Of a stretch of DNA of 64,000 nt, positions 1 to 8,984 are shown piece after piece. Within the stretch, counting starts at the first letter, position 1. Each line of letters opens with the position of its first letter. Under the pieces are notes generated by a model. The model ran no database searches, was not told the DNA's origin, and worked only from the letters and a program-made list of their open reading frames with translations. The stretch spans positions 109,730 to 173,729 of the forward strand of contig NZ_JANJUQ010000032.1 of the NCBI RefSeq assembly GCF_024710485.1, given 5' to 3'. Position numbers and translations under genes: made by a program. The stretch is from Flavobacterium sp. GTDB lineage: Bacteria > Bacteroidota > Bacteroidia > Flavobacteriales > Flavobacteriaceae.

Positions 1-66
1 GGATTTATTGCACTGTCCTTAACTGTAGGAATTTTGGTTTCGATAAGTCGAAAAGACACCAAATAG
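1..66 (+). CDS. C-terminal end of a probable membrane protein (partial)
   Basis: Frame 1 is open from the first base to a TAG at 64-66 and encodes 21 residues. They form a hydrophobic stretch (GFIALSLTVGILVSI) followed by a short basic tail (SRKDTK). This is how the last membrane helix and cytoplasmic tail of a transporter usually look. The gene starts outside the window, so its family cannot be named, and the short length leaves open that the reading frame is accidental. Confidence 0.4.
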   Translation, partial: GFIALSLTVGILVSISRKDTK

Positions 67-118
67 CTATCGATAAATCCACATAAAAACCGGTAAAACA
101 GTTTGTGAATCAATAAAT

Positions 119-553
119 TTAAACGGATGGATTTTCATCGAAATTAACCATCCAATTAATCCCGAATTTATCCACCAACATTCCGAAATAAGCACCCCAA
201 AAAGTATTAGTCATCGGCATAAAAGCGTTTCCTCCTACGGCTAATCCATTAAAAATAGTATCAGCTTCTGCCCTGCTTGCTGTATTGATTGATACAGAAA
301 TGTTATTACCTACTGTTACCGCGCCACTCTGCGCAGTGCTGTCACTTCCCATTAAAACGGTATCGCCTATGGGCAATGAAACATGCATTACTCTGTCGGC
401 TTCTTCCTCTGAAATCGGCGGACAATTTTCGTCTGTCGGCATGTCTTTAAATTTTCCCATGTATGGAAACTCACCTCCGAAAACAGATTGGTAAAACAGA
501 AAAGCTTCTTCGCAATTTCCGTTAAAAACTAAATAAGGATTTACTTGTGCCAT
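119..553 (-). CDS. VOC family protein, PhnB-like
   Basis: A 144-residue protein of the vicinal-oxygen-chelate superfamily, PhnB / 3-demethylubiquinone-methyltransferase-like branch. Visible family features are the opening NPYLVFNGNCEEAFLFYQ (the first beta-alpha module), FGGEF, an acidic loop with PPISEEEADRVMHVSL, and the C-terminal FWGAYFGMLVDKFGINWM. Such proteins are small soluble beta-alpha-beta dimers; the substrate cannot be told from sequence. The reading frame is open further upstream to 646, but the added 31 residues are lysine- and isoleucine-rich and unlike the family, so I place the start at the ATG whose complement is CAT at 551-553. Confidence 0.85.
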   Translation of the reverse strand: MAQVNPYLVFNGNCEEAFLFYQSVFGGEFPYMGKFKDMPTDENCPPISEEEADRVMHVSLPIGDTVLMGSDSTAQSGAVTVGNNISVSINTASRAEADTIFNGLAVGGNAFMPMTNTFWGAYFGMLVDKFGINWMVNFDENPSV

Positions 554-778
554 TTTTGTGAATTTATATTTTTTAATTTTCTTAAATAATTTCTCATTAT
601 TTTTATGAATAAGAATATAAATATACAATTTTAAAAAAATGAACAACCCAATTCATGTAAGGTAAATTCAATAAAAGGTCTCAAAAGTTTTACACCATCT
701 TGGTCAATTAAAATAATCACAGTTATGGAACTTTAAAAGTCTTTAAAGAGCATCCATTAAAAATAAGAAAATTCGCTG

Positions 779-812
779 CCATTCGTCGAAACAAAACATA
801 CCTTCCGTCGAA
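779..812 (+). promoter_or_regulatory. Direct repeat CCATTCGTCGAA / CCTTCCGTCGAA, possible LytTR-type operator
   Basis: Two 12-bp near-identical direct repeats lie at 779-790 and 801-812, 22 bp apart start to start, about two helical turns. They are followed at 852-859 by TACATTTG, a perfect match to the Bacteroidota -7 element TAnnTTTG. Paired direct repeats spaced by two turns are typical of LytTR-family regulators; that assignment is inference. The presumed target is the broken NHL gene at 984. The rest of the 554-983 gap is A+T-rich and shows no convincing ORF or RNA gene. Confidence 0.4.
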
Positions 813-983
813 AAAGTTCATCTAACTGATTTTCAAGTAAAAGCATTGTTTTACATTTGATGTATTGACTGACAATAATAAATTAAATTTTGTAATCTAA
901 AAGCTATAAAAAAACAATTGAATGAATTAAAAAACTACAAAAAAGCAGAACCAAAACCCCAATCTATACTTATACCCAAACTA

Positions 984-2267
984 ATGAAAAAAATTACACT
1001 TCACCTCGTTTTATGCTTGTGGTCGTTAATAAGTAACGCCCAAGTTGTTACAACAATTGCCGGTTCAACAGCCGGTCATACTGATGCTGCATGAACAGCT
1101 GCGCAATTAAACGGCCCGAGAGCTGTTTGTATTGACAACAACGGCTTTATGTACGTTGCCGACTATACTAATAATTTAATCCGAAAAATCGAACTGGCAA
1201 CCAATACAGTAACTACGCTGGCAGGTTCTACTGAGGGATTTGCCGATGGTATCGGAACAGCGGCTAAGTTCAATGGACCAAGCGGAATTTGTACCGACAA
1301 CAACGGCAACCTGTATGTGGCAGATTATTTTAATTTTAAAATTCGAAAAATCGTTATTGCCACTGGAGAGGTTACTACACTCACCGGATCAAATTTTGGT
1401 TATGCCAACGGTGATTTAGCTACGGCTCAATTCAATGCTCCGGTTGGAATATGCCAAGTAGGCAACTATTTGTACGTCACAGAAAGTATCAACACTAAAA
1501 TTCGAAAAATCGACTTGATTAACGGTGTAGTTTCTACGTTGGCCGGCTCTGTTCAAGGCTCCATTGACGGCATAGGCGAAGCAGCCCAGTTTGACGGATT
1601 ATCGGGAATTTGTTATGATGGCAGCGGACATTTGTACGTTGCAGAAATCAACAACCATCGCATCAGAAAAATAGTTATCAGCACAGGATAAGTAACTACT
1701 TTTGCCGGTGGCGTTCCCGGATTTAATAATGGCACCGGAACAAGTGCCGGCTTTAATAGCCCGATGGGTTTCGCCATTAGTAATCAAAATTTTATGTTTG
1801 TAGTAGATTACGGAAATAATCGAATTCGAAAAATAGACTTAGCCAACGCCGCTGTAACTAACTTTGTCGGAGCGGTACAAGGATTTGCCGATGGTACTGG
1901 GACCGCTGCCAGATTCTCAGAACCAATGGGTATTTGTTTTGACCCTAACGGTTTATTGTTTGTAGCCGATAGAGGAAATCACAAGATCAGAAAGGTAACA
2001 GCCATTTTGAATAATGAAGAATTTGAGACCGGCCTATCTTTGAAAATCTATCCAAATCCTGCTGTAGATTTATTTACCGTTGAAACCAATCAAATTAACG
2101 AGAATAGTTATTTGAGAATAACCGATTTCCTTGGTAAAGAGATTTACACTCAAAAAATCTCGAACTTATCAACTACAATTAACACCTCTGAATTATGCAA
2201 AGGGATATATTTTATAACCCTGATTCAAAATGAAATGTCGACCACTCAAAAAGTGATTATTCACTAA
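984..2267 (+). pseudogene. NHL-repeat secreted protein with T9SS sorting domain, broken by two nonsense codons
   Basis: One frame runs from ATG 984 to TAA 2265-2267 (427 codons) but is interrupted by TGA at 1092-1094 and TAA at 1689-1691. The frame is otherwise intact across both stops. A signal peptide (MKKITLHLVLCLWSLISNAQ) is followed by about six NHL beta-propeller repeats (pattern GTAAxFNGPxGI, then LYVADxxNxxIRKI) and a C-terminal type A sorting domain beginning LSLKIYPNPAVDLF. Comparison between repeats shows what the stops replaced: the first sits where Gly of GTAA is expected (GGA to TGA), the second where Glu or Gln precedes VTTFAG. An intact gene would encode a secreted or surface-anchored propeller. 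The pieces 1149-1691 and 1764-2267 remain open. I read it as a pseudogene; sequencing error is less likely because both are substitutions. Confidence 0.8.
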
Positions 2268-2285
2268 ACATTATAAAAAATAGTA

Positions 2286-2319
2286 AAAGCGTATTCCTAC
2301 TGAGTACGCTTTTTTTTTT
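2286..2319 (+). terminator. Rho-independent terminator
   Basis: A 7-bp stem (AAGCGTA 2287-2293 with TACGCTT 2305-2311) and 11-nt loop are followed by a run of T. It lies between the convergent NHL pseudogene and flippase gene. Confidence 0.8.
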
Positions 2320-2342
2320 AATCTTCAATCAAAGAATCAATA

Positions 2343-3806
2343 TTAAGACAACAACCGCTTGAATTGTTTTTGGATTACGGTATTAATTTCTGAGGACAAG
2401 TTGGCTTTGTAAACCAAACCAACATAAACAAAAGAAACTAATACAGATTTCAAAACTATATTCAGTATCGGATGAAACGGAAAATCCCAATAATAAAAAG
2501 CAAAAAAGCAAAACAGTCCGACGACTAAGGCGTAAATATTTTTTAGCGTAAACGGATACAGATCCATCTTTAAAACCACAAACAGTAGTTTGGCCAAGCT
2601 ATATAAGGTAATAGAGATAAGCGTAGCAATGGCCGCACCATTGATACCGTAACGCGGTATAAAAAAGTCGTTTAAAGAAATGGCCAGAACCGCCAAAAAC
2701 AATCCTAGGAACAAAACGGCTTTGTAATATTTTGAGTTGAAAATAATCGCATTGTTATTGCCTAAAATCAAATCGAAGTATTTAGAAATTCCTATCACAA
2801 AAACCACAAAAACGCCACCGCGATAGTTTTCCGGTAAGAGTAAATAAAGTTGATTGATATTAACCAAAATACCAACTAACACCAATCCACCAACAATTTG
2901 CAAAGAAATAGAAGTCTTTTTATACAAATCGTTTAACTCGTCGTGTTTACCGTCGGTCATCAATTTGGCCGTTATAGGATATGTGATTTGATGCATAGCC
3001 CGACTGGGAACCGAAATCACTGTAGCAATAAAAATAGCCACCGAATAATAAGCAATGTTTTCGATTTTGATGTACTGCGCAATCATGGTTTTATCGATAT
3101 CGAGCAACATATTGGCGATACTTCCGGAAAGAATGATGAACAAGGAATACATCAAAACGGCTCTGAAATTGTGCGGTATTTTAAAACTAAACTGTATCGG
3201 TTGTACTTTATTGGCATAAAACAACATGACCAAAGTAGTCAGTAAATAAATGCCCATTAAAATATCGACAAAAGTTTCGGCTGAAATGGCATCGAAGTAA
3301 ACGGCAAAGAGAAAAATACTGACAAAAATTCGCAACAACACTTCTTTGACAAAACTTCCAAAAACAGATTGCATATGTACTTTTACCCAAGCATAAAAGA
3401 TTTCGAAATACCCCATACACAAACCTATCACGGGTATTTGCCAGGCAAAATCGTAAATAATCGGATTTTCACGAGATAAAAAAGAAGCAATTTCAGCATA
3501 AAAAGCAATGCCGATAGTAATGATGGGAATTAGTACCAACAAGGGCAAAATCATCACAAAGGTTAAGAATTCTCCCTTTTCTTTTTCCGTTTTGTATTGG
3601 GTAAAAAACTTGACCAAAGTATTGTGAACACCAAACGCCATCAACGGAAAAATGATATTAGCCGATGACAAAATATATCCGGTTAAGCCATAAAACTTCT
3701 CCCCTAAAAAGTGCGGATACATCAATAAAGTATTTGCGGCACCAATAGCAAAACCAATGTAGGTAATGATTGTATTTTTGATGGATTGGTTGACAACGAT
3801 ACCCAT
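2343..3806 (-). CDS. Polysaccharide flippase, Wzx/MATE-like
   Basis: A 487-residue, strongly hydrophobic protein with about 12-14 predicted membrane helices and short loops. The N-terminus (VVNQSIKNTIITYIGFAIGA, then LLMYPHFLGEKFYGLTGYI) is typical of the polysaccharide biosynthesis protein / lipopolysaccharide exporter family of the MVF superfamily. These flip lipid-linked glycan units across the inner membrane. It is the last gene of a minus-strand operon, starting 9 nt after the stop of the glycosyltransferase, so I infer that both act on the same surface glycan. The start (ATG complement at 3804-3806) is the only plausible one. Confidence 0.85.
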   Translation of the reverse strand: MGIVVNQSIKNTIITYIGFAIGAANTLLMYPHFLGEKFYGLTGYILSSANIIFPLMAFGVHNTLVKFFTQYKTEKEKGEFLTFVMILPLLVLIPIITIGIAFYAEIASFLSRENPIIYDFAWQIPVIGLCMGYFEIFYAWVKVHMQSVFGSFVKEVLLRIFVSIFLFAVYFDAISAETFVDILMGIYLLTTLVMLFYANKVQPIQFSFKIPHNFRAVLMYSLFIILSGSIANMLLDIDKTMIAQYIKIENIAYYSVAIFIATVISVPSRAMHQITYPITAKLMTDGKHDELNDLYKKTSISLQIVGGLVLVGILVNINQLYLLLPENYRGGVFVVFVIGISKYFDLILGNNNAIIFNSKYYKAVLFLGLFLAVLAISLNDFFIPRYGINGAAIATLISITLYSLAKLLFVVLKMDLYPFTLKNIYALVVGLFCFFAFYYWDFPFHPILNIVLKSVLVSFVYVGLVYKANLSSEINTVIQKQFKRLLS

Positions 3807-3812
3807 TTTTTT

Positions 3813-3840
3813 GAGTTAGGAGTTTGGAGTTAGGAGTTTG
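3813..3840. repeat. Tandem 14-bp repeat, two perfect copies
   Basis: GAGTTAGGAGTTTG occurs twice in perfect tandem (3813-3826 and 3827-3840). It overlaps the 3' end of the glycosyltransferase gene, so the last codons and the stop of that protein are encoded by the repeat. It resembles other short repeats at gene borders in this window (see 51580). Confidence 0.8.
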
Positions 3841-5111
3841 ACGAGTTGTTCGGTTAAACTCTTGCGTGAGTATTGCTGTAAACCAACAGCATGAACCTTC
3901 AAATGCTTATTCTTGTAGTCTTGATAATAGTTCCAAATTAGTTCTTTCAGCTTTTCTTTTTCGTCGTAGGTAAAGAAAACACCGGTATTGGTGGCTGTAA
4001 TAATTTCGGCAAAATCAGAACCTTCCGGACCAATAGCAATTATAGGTCTTTCCGAAACCATATATTCAAAAACCTTTCCCGGAATAATGCTTTTAGTGTC
4101 TTCGGAATCGATTTCGATGAGCAATAAAACTTGAGATTTCCTTTGGTGTATCACAGCTTCCTGATGGGAAACATAACCCAAATTAAGAACAAAATCATTG
4201 AGTTTAAATTCGGATATCGTATCCAACACTTCCCGACTTACAGCTCCGATTAACTTCAACTGAAAATCGGTCGCAAAATCCCTGTGTTCTTTTGTCAATT
4301 CTTTCAAAGCTTTCCAAAGTATTCTCGGATTACGCTCCGACAAGAACGAACCGATATGAGCCAAAGTAAACTTTTCATCCAAAGGCTGTTTGGTCACTTT
4401 TTCCACATCATAACCATTGGTAATAACTGCAATTGGTTTTGATGTTATCACTTCAAACTCTGCCTTGGTAGTTTTACTGGTTACAATAATGGTGTCGGCC
4501 GAGTTTAAAACTTCTCGCTCTAAAGCTTTGTGTTTTTTTTCGGCATACGATGACAATTTTAAAGCTTTGTGATAGCCAATAGTAGTCCACGGATCTCTGA
4601 AATCCGCCAACCATGTTACACCTAAATCTTTTTTGAGTTGCAAACCAATCAAATGCAAACTGTGCGGCGGACCGGAAGTTACGATGGTATCAATACGGTT
4701 CTCCTCGATGTATTTTTTCAAATAGTTCACTGATGGTTTCACCCAAAGAAATCGAGCATCCGGTATAAAAATGTTACCGCGAACCCAAAGCAAAAAACGC
4801 TCTAAAAAAGATTGCTTCTTTTGATGAGGGATAATTCCGGAACTGATTTTTTGGGTTTTATTTTTACCGAAAAAAGAGGCCAAACCATAAGGTTCAACAA
4901 TTTTGTTTTTCAGAATGATGGCTTGCTTCGAAACTTCGCTTTCTAAACCATTATCAATAATCGGATAAGTAGGATTTTCTGGGATATAAACGATGGGTTT
5001 TACGTTAAAATCCGGTAAGTATTTGACAAACTTTAACCATCGTTGAACACCCGGTCCACCGGCCGGTGGCCAATAATAAGTGATGATTAATAGTTTTTTT
5101 TCTTCAGACAT
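3816..5111 (-). CDS. GT-B glycosyltransferase (GT4-like)
   Basis: A 431-residue protein with the GT-B layout. The N-terminal Rossmann-like domain begins LLIITYYWPPAGGPGVQRW, where the Gly-rich turn is typical of GT4 family enzymes, and continues through DTIVTSGPPHSLHLIG and LADFRDPW. The C-terminal domain has LAHIGSFLSERNP and a nucleotide-sugar-binding region around SIIPGKVFEYMVSERPIIA. It probably transfers a sugar to a lipid-linked or cell-surface glycan at the cytoplasmic membrane face; donor and acceptor are unknown. Its start codon shares one base with the stop of the upstream YfhO gene (TAATG, 5109-5113), indicating translational coupling. Confidence 0.85.
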   Translation of the reverse strand: MSEEKKLLIITYYWPPAGGPGVQRWLKFVKYLPDFNVKPIVYIPENPTYPIIDNGLESEVSKQAIILKNKIVEPYGLASFFGKNKTQKISSGIIPHQKKQSFLERFLLWVRGNIFIPDARFLWVKPSVNYLKKYIEENRIDTIVTSGPPHSLHLIGLQLKKDLGVTWLADFRDPWTTIGYHKALKLSSYAEKKHKALEREVLNSADTIIVTSKTTKAEFEVITSKPIAVITNGYDVEKVTKQPLDEKFTLAHIGSFLSERNPRILWKALKELTKEHRDFATDFQLKLIGAVSREVLDTISEFKLNDFVLNLGYVSHQEAVIHQRKSQVLLLIEIDSEDTKSIIPGKVFEYMVSERPIIAIGPEGSDFAEIITATNTGVFFTYDEKEKLKELIWNYYQDYKNKHLKVHAVGLQQYSRKSLTEQLVKLLTPNS

Positions 5112-7606
5112 TATACTTCTTTCTTTCCTTTTTGTTCAAAATAAACCACACCAACAATCACCAAAATCATCAAAATCGAACTGACTAAAGCAATCGTACT
5201 GCCTGTTTTTACTACTTGTGGCTCAAACTTGAATTCGATGGTATGCTTTCCTTTCGGAATGGCCAAACCACGCAACACATAATTCACCCTATAAATCTCG
5301 GTTTCTTTACCGTCGATAGTCGCTTTCCAGCCTTTGTAAAAGTTCTCGGAGAAAACTGCAAAACCATCGTTAGCATTATTGGAAGTATACTTAACCACAT
5401 TTGGCAAATGTTCTTCTAATTTTATTGTTGCCAAACTGTCTTTTGAGAAAGATTTTGGCAAGTTAAGTTCAACTTCCTCTAAAGCACTGATAGTTGCGGT
5501 ATGCTTAGTGTCAATCTTTCCTAATGCTTTCATTTCTTCATCGGCAGAATTCACCGACTTCAATTCGGATACAAACCAAGCATTACCATTGATAAAAGGA
5601 TTAGTTACCGCTACGCTTTCGCCGTCGTTGGTTTGTAACAACAGGTATTTAATATTCAAGGCGTTCATAATCGGAATGCTCTTAGTAAGCTGCATCGTTT
5701 GCGGATCAATGATTTTCCCTAAATCATTCAATTGTCGGTCGATATGATAATTGAACAACTGCTCATAACGACGCGGACGAACCGCACTGTAACCGCCAAC
5801 CGATTTGTGGAAATAGGACGTTCTTCCTTGCAATCTTCCTTGCAATTCATAGACTCTGAAGACCGAATTATCTTTTAATATTTGATTATCCGCATCCGTA
5901 GGTTCAAAAGGTTGGTCGATTTCACGTGCGCTGCGGAATTGCTTGCCATCGTTGCTCACATAATTTTTATCGATGAAAAACAAATCGCCTACCATGAAAA
6001 CTCCTATAATTACAACGGCAGTAGTTTGTACCAATTTTCCTTTGAGGTAAAACCACAATACGCCGAAAGTGATGGCCATGAAAAATCCGGAACGCAACAA
6101 ATCGCTTTTAAACAAGTCCATTCTATCTTCCTTCAAAGCTGCAACAAAACCTTGACCGAAAGTTTTGTCCTGACCTTGATTCAACATATCGGCAATTTGA
6201 CCGTCGATAGCACTCGAAAAAGAGAAAGCACCTTTGAAAAGGTAAATCAAAATCACTAATCCGATGGAAGTGGCCGCCGTGTAAAGCAAAGATTTCTTCT
6301 GATTATCGACCTGTTTAAAAAAGGACTGTAATCCCATAATGGCTAAAACCGGAATACACAATTCCAAGATGACTTGTATGGAAGAAACCGCTCTGAACTT
6401 ATCGTAAAACGGTACGTAATCGATAAAGAAATCGGTTAAAGCCGAGAAATTTTTCCCCCAAGACAATAATAATGAGATGATGGCTCCTGCTAAAAATGCA
6501 TACTTAATTTTACGCTTATCGTGAAACAAAGCCAAGACACACAAAAAGAAAACAATAGCACCGATGTAAGCCGGCGCTGCTACTATAGGTTGATCGCCCC
6601 AATATGTTGGCGCGTAATTTTCGGTAAACGTTTGGGCTTCGGTTTCGTTGGCACCGTAAGACAACATATAATTGTATACATGAGAATCAGTACTTAATTT
6701 TTCGCTGTTGCCGCCACCGTACAATCGGGGTGCAATCAAATTCAAACTCTCCCCTATTCCATAGCTATATTCGGTGATATAGTCTTTCGACATGGAGGCT
6801 GTTTCCGTATTTTTAGAACCATCAGGATTAAAAGTCAACTCGCTTTTACCGCGCATACTGAAATCGGAATACTCTTTAGTAGCCATTAATCCGGAAGCAT
6901 TTGCACCAACCGCCAAAAGCACAGCGACTAAAAAGGTTCCGGCAATTTTGGGAAGAGATTGTAATTCATTTTCCTTATACAATTTATAGAGAAAATAAAT
7001 GGCCAAAACCAACAACAAAATCAGCAAGTAATACGTCATTTGAAAGTGATTGGCATTGATTTCTAGCGCGGTAGCCAACATAGTCAATAATCCACCGTGC
7101 AAATATTTTCTTCTGAAAACCAATATAAATCCGGCTACTACCAAAGGCATGTAAGCAATGGCGTGAGCTTTAGCATTGTGCCCAACCCCAAGAATAATAA
7201 TCAAATATGTAGAAAAACCGAAGGCTAAAGCCCCAAAAAAAGCTTTTAGAGGATCGACTCTAAACACCATTAACAAGCCGTAAAACCCTAAAAAGTACAA
7301 AAACAAATAATCGGCCGGACGAGGTAAAAATCGCAGTGCATCGTCTAATTTTCCGATAAAATCATTGGGATAATTAGCTCCTAATTGGTAGGTTGGCATT
7401 CCGCCAAAAGCCGCATTGGTCCAAAAAGGTTCGGCATCGAACTCGGCTCTGAAATCGTTTTGTTCTTTCGCCATTCCGGTGTATTGAACAATATCGGATT
7501 GGTAAATTTTTTTGCCTTGCAAAACCGGATAAAAATAAATTAGAGCTATGAGGATAAAACCAAAAATGGCTAATAAATGAGGATAAAACTTTTGAAGTTG
7601 TTTCAT
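5111..7606 (-). CDS. YfhO family membrane protein
   Basis: An 831-residue protein with about a dozen membrane helices in its first two-thirds, and a C-terminal extracytoplasmic domain with the YfhO-family signature: FAVFSENFYKGWKATIDG, then YVLRGLAIPKGKHTIEFKF, before a last helix and a basic tail. YfhO proteins are GT-C-like polytopic proteins linked to glycosylation of cell-envelope polymers; in Firmicutes a relative decorates lipoteichoic acid. The exact role in Bacteroidota is unknown. It is co-transcribed with the DUF4834 gene (27-nt gap) and the glycosyltransferase (1-nt overlap), which supports a role in envelope glycan assembly. Confidence 0.88.
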   Translation of the reverse strand: MKQLQKFYPHLLAIFGFILIALIYFYPVLQGKKIYQSDIVQYTGMAKEQNDFRAEFDAEPFWTNAAFGGMPTYQLGANYPNDFIGKLDDALRFLPRPADYLFLYFLGFYGLLMVFRVDPLKAFFGALAFGFSTYLIIILGVGHNAKAHAIAYMPLVVAGFILVFRRKYLHGGLLTMLATALEINANHFQMTYYLLILLLVLAIYFLYKLYKENELQSLPKIAGTFLVAVLLAVGANASGLMATKEYSDFSMRGKSELTFNPDGSKNTETASMSKDYITEYSYGIGESLNLIAPRLYGGGNSEKLSTDSHVYNYMLSYGANETEAQTFTENYAPTYWGDQPIVAAPAYIGAIVFFLCVLALFHDKRKIKYAFLAGAIISLLLSWGKNFSALTDFFIDYVPFYDKFRAVSSIQVILELCIPVLAIMGLQSFFKQVDNQKKSLLYTAATSIGLVILIYLFKGAFSFSSAIDGQIADMLNQGQDKTFGQGFVAALKEDRMDLFKSDLLRSGFFMAITFGVLWFYLKGKLVQTTAVVIIGVFMVGDLFFIDKNYVSNDGKQFRSAREIDQPFEPTDADNQILKDNSVFRVYELQGRLQGRTSYFHKSVGGYSAVRPRRYEQLFNYHIDRQLNDLGKIIDPQTMQLTKSIPIMNALNIKYLLLQTNDGESVAVTNPFINGNAWFVSELKSVNSADEEMKALGKIDTKHTATISALEEVELNLPKSFSKDSLATIKLEEHLPNVVKYTSNNANDGFAVFSENFYKGWKATIDGKETEIYRVNYVLRGLAIPKGKHTIEFKFEPQVVKTGSTIALVSSILMILVIVGVVYFEQKGKKEV

Positions 7607-7633
7607 GTTTTTGGATTAGGTTTTCAAGTGAAA

Positions 7634-7885
7634 TTACTTAATTTCTTCGAAATCGATGTACTCACCAACAATTTTCTTTTCTCTGGGCTTTTCATTTTTT
7701 GTTGCCTGAGCTTTTTGCTGTTGTTGGTATTGCTGTTGCTGTTCCTGAAACTGTTGGGTCGCTTTTTCCACTACTTTCTTTGCCACCACCGGTAAAAACA
7801 ATCTTACTAAAAACTTAAAAATGTAGTAGAATGCTAATATGTAAAGTAATGTTTTTAACAATCCACTGAAAGAGGCCGTATCCAT
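7634..7885 (-). CDS. Small membrane protein, DUF4834-like
   Basis: An 83-residue protein: one hydrophobic helix near the N-terminus (LLKTLLYILAFYYIFKFLVR), a valine- and lysine-containing linker, a glutamine-rich stretch (QQQQYQQQQ), and an acidic end (GEYIDFEEIK). This matches the DUF4834 family of Bacteroidota as I recall it; function unknown. It is the first gene of the YfhO - glycosyltransferase - flippase operon. The Gln-rich part may be an extended or coiled segment. Confidence 0.75.
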   Translation of the reverse strand: MDTASFSGLLKTLLYILAFYYIFKFLVRLFLPVVAKKVVEKATQQFQEQQQQYQQQQKAQATKNEKPREKKIVGEYIDFEEIK

Positions 7886-8006
7886 ATTGTAAAATAATTT
7901 TTGTCAAAAATACTAAATTACTTGTTGTAAAATTCGGTCCCAGCTCTTAAATAAATGATAAATTGTATTACTTTTGGAAGACTATAATTCCTTGAAAAAC
8001 GACGTT

Positions 8007-8984
8007 ATGTTCAAAATAAAAAACATAAGAGTACTGTTGCTAACGCTACTCTCTTCCACTGCTTTTGCCCAATACACCGATCTCATCAACTCTAACAGAC
8101 CCGGAAAATCCATGTCGGCTTTCTCTGTAGGTAAAACAGTAATTCAGGCCGAAGGCGGTATATATGGTATCCGTGAAAAACACGATTTATCGCGCTATGA
8201 AGCCAACGGATTCGGTACTGAATTGAGTGTAAGATATGGTGCTTTTTTTGATCAATTTGAATTCAATTTAGAAACGCAATACCAATACGATTGGTACAAA
8301 GCGCCTCTGGTAAATGATACCCGCGGCGGCTTCAAACAAATGACTTTCGGGGCTAAATACTTGGTTTTTGATCCGTTTTTAAAACTGAAAGACGACAAGC
8401 CTAACGTATACAGCTGGAAGGCCAATCACAAATTCAGTTGGAAACAATTTATTCCTGCTGTAGCAGTCTATGCCGGATTTAATTTAAACTTGGGTACTAA
8501 TCCCTTTACCTTTGAGAGTGACCCGACTATCAGTCCGAAGTTAATGTTGATTACCCAAAATCAATTCGGCACCAAATGGGTTTTTGTTACCAACATTATC
8601 GCCGACAAATACATGACTGATTATCCTAGTTTGGGCGTTATCGCCACCTTGACGCGAGGCTTTAACATGAGATGGTCCGGGTTTGTTGAAATGCAAGGAT
8701 ATAAAAGCGATTTTTATGCAGACAATGTTTTCCGATTCGGAGCGGCTTATTTGGTTAGAGAAAACATACAGCTAGATGCTTCCATTGCTAAAAATATTAA
8801 AGACACTCCTTCAATATTGTACGGAGGTGTTGGCTTGTCTTGGCGATTTGACAGTAACTATGAAACCAATTATACTCGAATTAAAAACGAGAAAAAAGAC
8901 GACAAGAAAAAAGACAAAAAGTCGAAACGAGACAAAGGCAAAAAACGCAAAGACGAAGTGGAATTAGAAAAAGCAACAGAATGA
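8007..8984 (+). CDS. Outer-membrane transporter-like protein (MetA-pathway family)
   Basis: 325 residues from the ATG at 8007, preferred over the upstream start at 7974 because it gives a standard signal peptide (MFKIKNIRVLLLTLLSSTAFAQ). After the signal comes TDLINSNRPGKSMSAFSVG and a long beta-rich region of alternating aromatic strands. This fits the outer-membrane beta-barrel family annotated as the MetA pathway of phenol degradation or simply as transporter; the substrate is not predictable. The C-terminus is an unusual lysine-rich tail of about 35 residues. TACTTTTG at 7969-7976 matches the Bacteroidota -7 element. It overlaps the next gene by 4 nt (ATGA). Confidence 0.75.
   Translation: MFKIKNIRVLLLTLLSSTAFAQYTDLINSNRPGKSMSAFSVGKTVIQAEGGIYGIREKHDLSRYEANGFGTELSVRYGAFFDQFEFNLETQYQYDWYKAPLVNDTRGGFKQMTFGAKYLVFDPFLKLKDDKPNVYSWKANHKFSWKQFIPAVAVYAGFNLNLGTNPFTFESDPTISPKLMLITQNQFGTKWVFVTNIIADKYMTDYPSLGVIATLTRGFNMRWSGFVEMQGYKSDFYADNVFRFGAAYLVRENIQLDASIAKNIKDTPSILYGGVGLSWRFDSNYETNYTRIKNEKKDDKKKDKKSKRDKGKKRKDEVELEKATE

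Noticed and set aside
1092..1691. Recoding (selenocysteine or readthrough) of the two stops in the NHL gene
   Set aside because: Two different stop codons at positions expected to be Gly and Glu/Gln, with no sign of a recoding element, fit pseudogene decay better.
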